DNA of 64,000 nt from Dromaius novaehollandiae (Eukaryota > Chordata > Aves > Casuariiformes > Dromaiidae). Numbering within the stretch: position 1 is the first letter of the stretch; each line of letters begins with the position of its first letter. The notes under the pieces were generated by a model. That model was given only the letters and a program-made list of their open reading frames with translations, was not told the origin of the DNA and ran no database searches. The position numbers and the translations under genes are program-made. Of the stretch, positions 1-12,600 are shown in pieces. The stretch covers positions 37,079,981 to 37,143,980 of the forward strand of contig NC_088098.1 of assembly GCF_036370855.1 (NCBI RefSeq). Direction: 5' to 3'.

Positions 1-577
1 GCTTATGTTTACATGACAACGGTGATTCACCTTTATACATCTCTTCTTGAAAAAAAGGTCACTGCCATATTCCTTTGATATGCAGAGCCACCTGTGAGAA
101 GTTCCAGCTTTTACGGCCTGTTGTTACTAAATCTATTAACAGCTGAAACAGTGGGTCAAGACAGATGGGGAGACCAGGACTAAACAAAAAGTTAAGACGG
201 TGGAAGTAGGGAATTATGGAAGAATAAGGGGAGGCAACCGAAAGCTGGAAGAAATGAAAGGAAGCTACTAGAAGTGACTTAAAACACAAGTCTAAACAAC
301 TGATCATTTTATGAAATGAACACACCCACCACTATCCCAAATAGGGAAGAATTCCTGAAAGATTTCCCAAGTGCAGAATTTGTGGTGATGTGCAATTCAC
401 AGTTCCATAGAACTGTCTCTGCTCTGCAGCAGCCAGGTAGCTTCTCTAAGAACTGGCAGACTGGTTATTAAAAGAACCCAAAGTGACATACTTTGGCAAA
501 TAATGACTGTTTCACAGTTGAAAACTCAATTTACTCAGACCCAACAGTTGTCCCTCAAATACTGTAGAAAGTCTCAC
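1..577 (-). other. ZFC3H1 intron 28 (incomplete)
   Basis: Intron sequence running off the left edge. I find no match to the next human exon. A phase-compatible open stretch on the minus strand at 62-179 follows a good acceptor but resembles nothing in the protein. Confidence 0.6.
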
Positions 578-688
578 CAGTAGATCTGCCACAGATATGG
601 GATTTGCTGATTTACAATGTCATCAGTAAGATGTTCTTTATAGAGTGGTGATGTAAATTCAATTGGCATTGGAAAATTCAAGAGATAC
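578..688 (-). CDS. ZFC3H1: ZFC3H1 exon 28 (residues 1719-1755), last exon placed
   Basis: It encodes YLLNFPMPIEF and VNQQIPYLWQIY, matching human YLLNIPGP and FNHQVPYLWLIYC. The phase-2 donor tg|gtgaga predicts that the next exon supplies the third base of a Cys or Trp codon. That exon is not in the window. Confidence 0.92.
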
Positions 689-3600
689 CTACAAGAGAAA
701 AAGTAGCATGTGAATTTTCCACTACATGGAAGTGACCAAAAAAAAAAAAAAAAAAAAAAAAAAAAAGCCACACACAACGAAAATAACCACCACCAACAAA
801 AAAAATTATGTGGACATAAGATTTAGCTCTGAAATCCAATTCATGAGGTACTAAAAAATAAAAAAGGAGGAGATTCACCTTCTTTTCTTAGATTATACCT
901 TAACTCTAGACAGATGTGTATTTTAAAGCATTTAGTCTTCTCCTCCTTCATTATGTACAGAGTTAAATCTTTAAACCTCAGACATTTCCTTTTTCCACAT
1001 AAAATGCGTTAACTCCTAAGATACAATTATCTACCAAAAATCAGCTGAACTGCATTGCCAGTGCTAAAATTAATACAAATGAACTTAAGAGGAATAAAAA
1101 TCTAACACCTATCTTGGCATAAGCTTAAGAACAGATGGTCTGTCTTTGAAGGCCTTCATAGGCACCTACTTTTCTTTGACTATAGGAAACATTATTTTAG
1201 AACTTCAAGGAGTGTCTCAATTAGGTGCCTAAGATTCAGGTGGAAATTCAGCAGACTGACAACCTGCCTGTGCATTTTCAGCAATATCAGTCCCCTAATT
1301 AATAGCATGCATGTATTTTCTGGACTGAGATCTTTCGCAAGTGCCTAGATACAAGATTTCAGGGATGCAATTTCAGGCTCCCAGCTTTGGTGGAAAAACA
1401 ACACTGTGGCATAGATATTCAATGAATTTCCATTCCCCAAATCCAGATATTAAACTTGCTGGTTATTTCATCTCCAAGTTCTTGTGTTTTAAAATTTTGT
1501 GTATGTGCACAAACAACAAGCATAAACCTTAAAACACCAAATCATAATTCGCTAAAGCTTTATTAAAACATGTCCAGTTAAAAACTGAGAGTTTCAAGAG
1601 TTCTAAAACTGCCTAGTTTTGAAAGAAAAAAAAGTCTTCCCAAAAAGGAAAAAAAAACATACCTTAAGAGATCCATGGAACTGTGTTCTTGACATGCATT
1701 CTCAAAGAAAGCTGCCACAAAATCTTGCAATAGGGAAAGAATACTGTCTGACCTTCCCTGTTTTTTTAATTAAAGAAAATTTAAAACAGACATTGTGTAA
1801 AATATCAACTTAAAGATGATGAGAACAATTTAAGCATGACAAATAACAAGTGATGTCTCTATCTCTGAAATGCTCCATTGCCCTCATTCTCTCAAAAAAT
1901 ACATCTAACAGGGCGAGTTGGCAGACTGCAGAAAATAGCTGAAAACATATTAGAGTTTCACTGTTGGGATCTTCTATTATTCTTGTATAAGGATATTGTT
2001 AACACTGGATTAGAACCAATCTTGGTTCTAAATTTATGATTTTATATAATATCTTTGATTACCTGTAAAGGCGTCATAACATTTGCCAATTCTATTTTTC
2101 ACATCTGTAAAAAGGAGTGCTAGACATTACAAAAATATTGTGAAGATTGATCTGTTTAATAAGTGCTTTGAAACCACAAGCAAAACACAAACTACATAAA
2201 GCCAGAATACTAATGCAAAAAAGGGTTCTGGGGTGAGGTATTACCTGTGAGATGAGAAATTTACACATCTGATAAAAAATTTCTGCATTCTGAGGATTCT
2301 TCTCAAATGCTGCAATCCACACTTTGTAAGCACTATCACTCTGCTCTGTGTGCAAATACAAGGTGGCCAAACTCTCCAAGAGCTGACAGTTGTTAGGGCA
2401 GAGCTCCAACAATGATCTACAAAGTTCTGTAGCAGACTCCCACCTCAAATAAAAGTAAAGGTAAGATTTAAAAAAAGAGTTGAATATTCTTAAGTGAAAA
2501 ATATGTTTAAAAACAAATTACCTTTGAAGAAGCTTCAGCAAAGCTATCATATTTCTGTAGAGAGGAAAGCAGATAGCTATTCTTTTGTCAGTGTCAAGGC
2601 TTTCATCAGTACATGTTTTGATCGCATCTTAAAAAGAGAGGGGGGGGGAAAAAGTCAAACCCTTAAACCTCAAGTACCTTCAAACTTATTTGAAACTTTA
2701 ACATCAAGAATCTACAACACATAAGCACGTAAGTTATTTTTGTGAATGCTGTTCTTCTAAGTTATGAAAAAAGGAAGATGACAACCTTTGGAAAAGGTCT
2801 TTATCAACACTTATCACGACAGGGAAGACAAAAATCTTCCAGAAGTGTCATCCCTCATGTGTTTAAAAACCAGAAAACCCATCCAACCAAAGTAGTGTTA
2901 AAGCTACATTACAGATAGATGCCTAACATGTTCTATTTAGAAGTACAGGATTTCCAGCACAGTGCTGAAAGCAGTTTTATTGAGACAAAAGCTAAAATGG
3001 GCTATTTTATTATGCTGAGAAGCAAAATAAAATTATCCAGTACTGAACACCACAACCACCCTCAGGTATTTCCACACTGCATTACCATCTGCAGCACAGA
3101 TAAATTCTCAGCGACAATCCAGTATTGCTGCTGGCTAATACACAGTGTAAGTACTGATCTTCAGATGCCAATAGGAAAGACTCCATCAGGTGGCAGCAGC
3201 AGCCAAAAGTTTTTCTCCCAGTATTTTCATTTTACTACTTTAAAAAATTACTCCGCTTAAGTAAAGTTTAAATGAAGACAAGCACAAGCTTTGGCCTGCC
3301 TGTCCTGAGCAAGCACACTAATATTCCCAGGAAGTAACTTTCAAACAGACATATTTGAAAATGCACAGGGGTAGGGGGCAGGGAGAAGAAAGGGAATGGC
3401 AACAACAGCTTGGCTTTGTGCTTTCTTAAAGCCCAAGAAAATAAGCGAAGCCATATTGTCACAAGCAACTGATCTCTAGCTTGACAGAAAATCATATTTC
3501 AGAGAAAAAGCTTTGACTCTGAGCCACAGATAACACACACAGTTTTCCAAGTACCCAAAAAATAGGCTTTCCTCACTTCCATGTTCAAATCACGATGAAG

Positions 3601-6600
3601 TATTCAATGGATTGATCATAATTGCCTGAAGTACTTAGCAGCAATGCTGCACTGCCTTGAAATTGCAAAAGGCAAATTCCTGATTTGTAACAAATGAGTA
3701 ACATACTGACTAGTTTACTTCCCTAAACTTACCTTCAAACATAGCCAACAGCGTATCAGGATCAGTCTTCACATCTTGAATTGTTTGCCATGGTATTAAA
3801 AATGGCTCTTTGTTCATTATCCTTGAAGGACAGGCATTAGCTGGATCATAGAACTTGACTGGGAGAATGCCGAATTCAATCAGATGTATGTAAGCCAGCC
3901 AAGCCAAGCAACGGTCACTTACAGTAAGGCGTTCCGATACTATCTTTTCATTTGCCGATTTTAAAGCATTCTGTAAAAGTTAAAAGGAATGCATTATATT
4001 TTAACCATAAATTCTTTAAGATCTAAGAATGAGAAAAGGGAAAAATAAGAAGTTTTAATATTCCGGGTATTTAATATTCAAGGACAGGGAATTAATAATT
4101 CTTGACCTCAGTCGTGATTAAGTTCCCTGTATTAAGTTCCCTGTATGTAAATGTGGGACTGTATTCAAATCGTATGTAGCTAAATAACTCACAGTAACAT
4201 GTTTAGAAAACCTGCAAAAGTTTTTGCCTTGGAAAGGGAACAGAGATGAACTTTAATCCATGCATCTCCCAACACGTGTTCAATTTTTCTGCTTACTTCT
4301 GTGACAATTACTTCCAGTTACATACATACATACATCGGCTCCAGAGACAACTCATCTGTGAGTTGGATTATGCTTGCTATATCCTACTAGGGTTTGGGGG
4401 TTTGTTTATTTTTTAAGATCCAGTTGCACAGCTGCTAAGTTACAGGTATCCACATCTCCTGAAAGCACCAGGGCTGCACTGTGTTGGAAGCGTTACTGAG
4501 AACCAGAACACTGCTCTAAGTTTTCCTGCCAATGATATGCAAAACTAGAATACCCAAACTGGCAGATCCCAAATAAAATCATTACAGCCAAAAAATTAGA
4601 CAAAGTCTAAACACAATTGCTCCTAAAACAGAACAGAATCTCATGACTATAGCTGTGCCAATTTTTCTCTGGATAAGCAAACAACGCACTTTTTCAAGAG
4701 AATTAAAGTGCTTGCAAATTTGGGTGGGATTCAGACACACTTATCGAGTCAGAGGTAAAGACTGAACTTTCTAAAGCACTTACTTTAGAAAGTTTTCTTT
4801 CAAGTTTTCAAAGAGAAACATTGCAAATTATTTTGAAGTTTTACTTAGAAATTCTCTCTCAAGTATGGCTAAATAACCTTCCCCAAAATATTCTTTCCAA
4901 CTACAGTTTTCAGATTAATATAAAAAAATTGTTTTTGCAACAATACTTTCAGAAGAAAGGGGAAGAGAAGCAACTCACGTTCTTCTCCAATGCACTCGGG
5001 ACTTCTATTTCAGTTTGATGCAAACTCAATTTTTTCCTCTCCATTCTCTTTGTTTGTTCAGCCAAGCACTCAGAGAAAGATTTATCAGTACTGCTGTGTT
5101 CAGAATAGGTTTTGAAGCAAATCAACACAGCATATTGCACTTTTCTATTTAAACTGGAGATAGGAAGAAGTATTACAGCCCTAAACCGCACAATTTCACA
5201 AAATATTCTAAGGTGTAGCAAAAAGGCTCCACCTGCTGGTAGCAATAGAAGCACTTGCTACTGAAACTACAGCAGCTCCCTTTTACTAGGGACTGATGTC
5301 ATCACCCTCTTTCTCACCTTCATCTAGAAACCAGAGAGCAACAACAGCGACCTAAAATGCCTTTTACAATCATAATAAGAGCTTGGGATAAGTGAGACTT
5401 TGGAGCTCATGAGATCACCAAATCCTCTAACGTAACAGTCTCCAATTTCTGGAGCACAGGCAATACTGCTAAGTAGTATCATACCTTCTTCCTCCTAAGA
5501 GCTACTGGTTTGTAATTTCTGTGGCAACAAGAAACATCTGAGTATCCAAGGCAATACATTACTCACAGGCTGTTAATTGGAGGAAAGTGCTCTACTGTTT
5601 ACCAGAAATCAAAACAAAAGCAATTCCCTGGAAGCATTGTGGGAAGTAGTGCTCTAGTTATTAACTACACAAGGAAAGGAAAATAGGGAACAAAGAAGGT
5701 GCATCCAAAGTTTACAATGGCATCATATTTTACAACAGAAGTCTTTTAAGAGAATTCCTTCAGCAACTAAACAGCTGAGGGGACAACTCTTTCAAAGCTG
5801 GAACCACTGGAGTCACAGACATCAGAAAGACAACATGTGAAGACAATTCTTGGGATGGTAACTTGGAGGTTACCTGCAGCAGAGCAAGAGCATTCTGATG
5901 TCTTCCTGTAAACAGACTTAAGTGAACTCTGTACAGAAGAGTCTCTAGCAGCTCAAAGGACAAAAGACTGGGATTTTCTTCTCCCCTTGTCCCTTCCATT
6001 AGGAACTGTAGCATCCTTCCACATACATAGTCTTTTCCATCAAAGGAATTCTCCAAATTCAAAAACTAGAGAGAAATATTTCATATAAAAAAAAAAAAGT
6101 CAGAATACCAGTAAAGTTTCCAAGTTAAAGTTTGAAAAGCAGATGAATTGCATCAAATTTGTATGAAAATGTCTTCTATCACCCTACAAAGCATACTTCC
6201 CTCCCCACACCAAATTTTCACACTGAACCTCAAATACCAGGTTAAATATCCTTGATGATCAAATATTGGGAGCCATAGAAAATTAAGGTAAAATAAGATA
6301 ACTTTTCAAGCTTAAAAAAAAAAAAAAAAAAAAGAACTTTTACCTAAGAAATGCACCATCTTGATTTTGATTACCTGAGGAAAAGTGGTGATTTCCGCAA
6401 ACATCCTTCAAATATAACTTTGAACTGCCTCATTTTCTGAGCAACATTTGCAGTTTTCAAAAGGCTATAGCATTAACTTAGTTAAATCAACCTTTCCCTT
6501 TCCTACTTTTCCTGTCACACATGCAGAAATTTCAGGGTTTCTACAGCACTAAATACACACTTACATGAACATTTCACATGCCTGTTACTACTTACTGTCC

Positions 6601-9600
6601 ACCAGATTTGATAAGAAGGAGCATACTCCACTGCTGTTTCACACATTTCCTGCATCTCTTCCTTGGTTCCTCTTTTCGAAAAGAGTCTGAGGTAATGACA
6701 CCAAATCTCAGGATTTTCTTTGTTGTTCTCAAGGGCTCGAGCCAAAACATTTAAAGCAGAATCTAAGCATTCAGATGATGAGCTGTGAAAATAAAAAAAT
6801 AAAAATAAAAAAAACCCCACCCACCGAATTGTTCCATTACATCAGTGGTTTTGTTAATAGAACTCATACAAAGTAAAATACAAAAATAGATGCTTGTAAC
6901 TAGAATGAAAATGACAGTCATCAAATTAACACATGCTGTCCTTTACTATAAAACTTAAGTTTTAGTGAATTTTAACCCTTCAAAAATATGATAATAGTGC
7001 ATGCAAAGTTTTTTTTTCCCCAGAGAAAAAAGGCTGATTCAAATAAGGTGTCAATTCAATAGGTAAGATTTATCCATAAGCAGAAGTCTCATGCTGAATC
7101 TGTATAAAGGGCCAATTCACATCATACTGACACAAAAGCTTAAGTAGAAATATTTCAAAGGCTTAGTAAAGTAAGTTGGAAGATTATTTTTGTTACATAT
7201 TTAATTAACTTTCTATATTCACCATATATAAACCTTTATTCCAAGTTTCTATGCATGTCATACAGGTTTTCTTTGCTTCTAGGTGTTACTTTGAGATAAC
7301 TATCATGAGATGATACCAGTAATGTCATACAAGATTATCTCAAACAGCTGCAAACCACATGGCTAAGCCTTAGTTTATAAATATCAAACTTCCATAAAAC
7401 CACAGAAAGCTTCTGAGGCCACATTTATTCTAAAAATGTCTTTAGAAATTACTTTGCATAGACATCTAGGAGGGAAAAATGCATGTTTCAAAATAAGACT
7501 AAAACAATTAACGATGGGCAAGACTCAAGCCTTTGTTCTCTCTTCTCTAAGCACTGTGCATCCAGGAAAAAAAAAAACACACAAAATCTACCGCAATCAA
7601 CTAAACCACTCAATTTCCTAAGAGCAATAACCAACGGTTTTTTTTGTTTGTTTGAGGTTTTGGGGGTTTTCCAGCTACACTTGTATTTAGAAAAATGAGC
7701 TCTCCTCACCCTGCCACTTGCTGGTTGTACTCTACTTCCTGCATTGGCCTTTCCAGTTTCAGCTAGTATTTATTACTATTACATAGTAACTCGAACAACT
7801 TTGAACATACCCTCCCCTCCTTTAGGGTGTTCAGTTATTGATATAGCTAAATTGATCTTTTACAATATTTCCCATTGTTCATACAATGCTCTTAAAAAAA
7901 ACCAAAAAAACAAAAACAAAAGACACAGGGCTTCTCCCCACCCCCTTTCCTCTCTGCTGCAGCAGATTTCTCCACAATGTTTCTCTGCCTTAGGTTAGTA
8001 CTTTATTACTGAATCCAAGTGAATCACTACAACAAAACCATCATGACAGAATTCCTACTGAAGTTATTTGTCTGTCAATAAAAACGGTACTCTGCAGAAT
8101 AAATTAGAGGAACAGAAACTAGACACAACTAGAAATCTAAAAGTAAGAAAAACTAAAATAAGAAACTGAGCACGCAACTGGACAATTTCTACATGGATAG
8201 AGCCATATGGCAGACCTGTTCTTACAACAAATCTTACAGATGCAAGTTGTTTTAAACATATTCCAACCACTCATACTGTAGAGGAGACTAATTTTAAGTT
8301 TATTGGTCCACTGCTTTATCACTGGAAGTACAACATTCCACTGCAATCTTGGGAATACATTAGATTGTACACTTTTCAAACACAAACGATTATTTCTCCC
8401 ATGCTACTTTCCATCAGCTTCCGTTCTGAATCAGAACCTACCTAAAGATAAACTGCCAGTTTAATTTATTACTCAGGTACCACACTGCATACAGTAGAAA
8501 ACCTAATCTGTTTTAACCTGCTTTTAAGTGATAAATTAGTTGTGGCTTTGTCAAAGAAAGTTTTTATATTAGAAAGGAAACTTGATTATAGCAGCATGAG
8601 TAAAGAACAAAAATCGAAACGAAAAATGCCAAAGACTTACCCTTCATTTTGATTCAAGTATTTGTATGCAAGTTTAATCCAAAGCTGTACATCACAGGGG
8701 TTTTCTTGAACACTTGCCTCCAAGTTGGAAATGTCATCAGTCTCGCTTGTAAAATATCGGACATCATCTGGAGTCACCACAGCATCAAGAGTTGGAACCT
8801 TTGCTTTATGTTCTGTGGGGTGAGCTGCAAATAAAAGTTTCTTTTCAAAATGCAAATGATCTGTCAAGTTAGAACTGACAGATACATTGGGGTTTTTTTG
8901 TTTTTTTTTTAAATAGATTTCAAGTATGGCCATCAACCACAGTGAAATATGGTTATTTCTGCATCCTCTAAAACTGTGTACTGCACAGAAAACTAGTTAT
9001 ACTTCAAACAGGAGGGCAAGAAAACCAGCAGTAAAAGGCTACTTTTGTCAAACCACACTAATTGAGGCAGTTCATCAGGCACCATTAAGTAGTAGACAGG
9101 TCTGACAAAAGGATTATTTGCCTCAATTCTGAGCCTCTCAAAATCCTTCTTACAGGATTTGTAAGCAGAACCTAAATCTCTCACCTGCATGAGTCACATG
9201 CAAAAATTCCTGATGTCCAAGCAAGCTTCAAAATTTCAAATCCTAAAACAGCTTTTTCTCCTGATCTCAACACCAAATATTAACTCTATTCAAATTTAAA
9301 TTGACTGAACACATGAAACTTCACTACTTATTATGGTTCTGAAACATCAACTAGGTCTACAGACAAAGCTGGAACGTTCTAGGGAATAGATCCCTATGTT
9401 CCTTTCAAGAATATGTAAATAGAAATTCCATTTAAACCTCCAATCACATATTCTATTAGTGTTTATTAGAGCATATGTCATTTGTTTAGAATGAATTAGG
9501 GTCAAACTGCACTCAAAAACAAAGGCAAAAGGAAGTTTACATGCAGGAAATATTAAGAAGCCAAAAGAGTAATAAAAAAAAGTGTTTTTACTGAAAGGCA

Positions 9601-12600
9601 GTTTTAAGAATTCTGGGTTGAGGAAAGGCTGGTGGTTAATTTTCCCCAGTATGCTACACTTCTGGATTACCGTATTTAACAGGTCCAAGGAACTGTTCCT
9701 CCTCACTGCTGCTACTATCTAACAGAGGTTTTCTCCAGTACTTTGGTCTCCATTTCCTCTTATCTTTCCACGTTGTAAATGGAGGTGCTGTAAACAACCA
9801 AAGTAGTAGAAATTATCTTTTCTGTATTCAAGATTAAGACATTTTTTGCTGATAATAATTTTAGACAAAAACATGCTGTGAGTGCAACAGAGGGCACAAG
9901 TTTCAATACAACTTAAAACTGTTGATCTTAAGTGCATAAATAATTTTTTCACATTGGACCCTAAAATTATTACATTATTGCCTTATAATAAAATCTGCTG
10001 TCTTGAAATTACCATAAGCATAATTTAGTATACTGAGACAAACTAAGAAACAAAAAAGGAGTATTCTTGGGTTATAAAGTCATTAAAGTATCTATATAAT
10101 TAAAAATCCAAGCCTATATTGTATTTAATCTATGAAGAAAGTTACTTACTATGACCTTTACTCTCATTGACATTGCTAGCCAGAAGAACAGCCATCTGAT
10201 CCACTGACATTCGATCTCTGTTTATACCAAACAGTTTTTCAACATATTTTTCTGAAATAAGAACATCTGTATCTTAGATAACACAGAAATGAAAACAGGT
10301 AACAACAGCAATTTAACACCACCCATGATGATTAGTGAATTCTGGTTGCTTTAAGAGGCATGGTAATTTAACATCCTGGGATACAGAAATCAAAACATGA
10401 ACAAGTGATGTTAGGCAATTTGCCTATATCCCAACGCCATTATTACATAATTCCAACTTCTCTGAAACAGACCAGTTATCTAGTTGCATAAAGTAGAGAG
10501 GAAGATGAGAAGGAAAGATCCCATCCCCATTCCCTCACACACACCCCAATCCCTTATTTTTGAGTGAAACATTCTGCAATCAACAAGAATTTTTCCTGTC
10601 ATTAGGAGTCCCGAGGAGACTGTACACCTCTGAGGGCTGAACTGGTGACTGGAGAGATGCATCTTTTCATTTAGCAGTATCTTGCACATTGTATTATATC
10701 AGTCATTAAAATCCTTGATCCCAGACCTTTTATGAAAGCCATTTCTTTCAGAAATGAATCTTTGAAACCAAAAGTGAGCAAAATACTCTTAAAAACCTGT
10801 CGCAGTGCTGATTTCGTCATCAGTGCTTTTTTCTGAACAACCAATCAGTTCTAAATTGTAAGACAGAATATCTTGAAACAGCTGCTTTCGGCTAAGAGTG
10901 CAATCTTTCATGTGCTGCCTGAAATAAACAAGTACATAAGAAATTAAAGTATTTTAATCACTACAACAATTTAACAAGGCCTGTAATTAGAAAGTTGCTT
11001 AAGCCTTCTATAAGCGTGTACAAAAAGGAAAACGATACTCATGGAAAGCAACATAGCCTGCTCTGAAATTTCTGTTAAAGATTTCTAGGCCTTCCCCAAA
11101 CTAAGCCTGCATCACTCACTCAATCCTAGTTCTCGTTATTTCAGTACAGCCCTGTTCTTTGGAATAAACCTCTACTTTGCTAGGGGTCTGGTTTTGCACT
11201 GATGCAACGCAGTGTAACTACGCTTATTTGAACCAGAAAGGTCTAAACAAAACAGGTATCACTCTGTGTTTAAAGGATTCAAAGTTTGATTTAATACAGC
11301 TAGAGCTGATTCAAAAGCTCTCTAACACAAAGAAGGGCAAAAAAGAGCTGAAGTTTGTTCCTATTGTATTTTTCCAATAATTAGAAGTTTCCAAATTAAG
11401 TTTATTATTGACCAATTCATATCCATTTGTCCTTGTACCAACTTTTTTAATATATTAGGCAATGCTGTTTAGCAAAATATTTTTAAATCCGATTTAACAT
11501 CATGCTTCAAAGAAGCAACCTTAGCCAATATTTTCCTAGAAAGCCTGAATTCCAGTATTACAAAAAGATTTTCTTACATAATATTTACTACATGGTTTAT
11601 TTTGCTTAGTAGCATATGATACATTTCTACTGTGCCTCACAGTGTCGATCGCTACCTGAAGTTCCCTTATGGTCTGAAGTTACACTGAAACTACAAAGCA
11701 AGAGGAGTCCACTCTGAATTACAAGGCACTCGAAGAGTAAAACATTCTCTAAGACTCTATACTGTTTTCTTAAATTTGTATCTAAAGAGCCTTCTTTCTT
11801 CACAGCTTAGGTGCAAACTTTCTTCCCTCCCAGCCAAGTATCTGCAGTATGGTATTTAAAAGTAACTTTCTTTTCTAGAACTTGTCCATAGGATCATAAA
11901 TCCGGACCTTTCAAAGAAATGAAAAACATGTCTATTGGTCCTGGAGCCAGACATCTAGAATGGACATTTATGCCAGATGAACGTGATAAAGAACTCACCA
12001 TTGACAGTCATCATCATTACATGTGCCTGTTAAATCAAAACGGCAGAAACACTGTTTTGGCTCAATCATATTGCTATGGGTTACGGAACTGAGGTATAGT
12101 TTTTCCTTGGTTCGAAAATATGGACTAAACCTAAAATGAAACAGTGAATTATTATGACAAAGCATATAAACGAAGACATCAGTTTTATTAAACAAAAGAT
12201 AAGAAAAAAACATTGTTTTCAGTATTAAGTCTCATTATTTCCAAAACCATACTACAATCAAAGTATAAATCCTACCCAAGTTTAAAGATGGCATAATCAA
12301 AATACTCTACTGTGAAGTATTCACTGGATTTCAGATTGCTTCAAATTGGACATAAAAATCTTGTTTTCAAGTGTTTAACCACTGTTGTTCAATTTAGTTA
12401 TACCAATCAGCAATCCAGTTATAGGGAACAGAATACAACACAATATAAAACCAGCATACTGTACAGAAGGGACCCTGCGTAACAGGTAAAAAGTAACTAA
12501 AAATCACAAGGTGCTCTGAACTAGAGAAAATTTGTTTCAGGATAGTCAAGTTTTCATTAAAGCTTGTGTTTTGCATCAAGACTTGTACAAAGGAAGAGCA

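Noticed and set aside
62-179. Phase-compatible open stretch after a good acceptor (minus strand) that could be an alternative last exon of ZFC3H1
   Set aside because: About 39 codons open by chance is not rare and the peptide resembles no part of ZFC3H1; no support beyond the acceptor.
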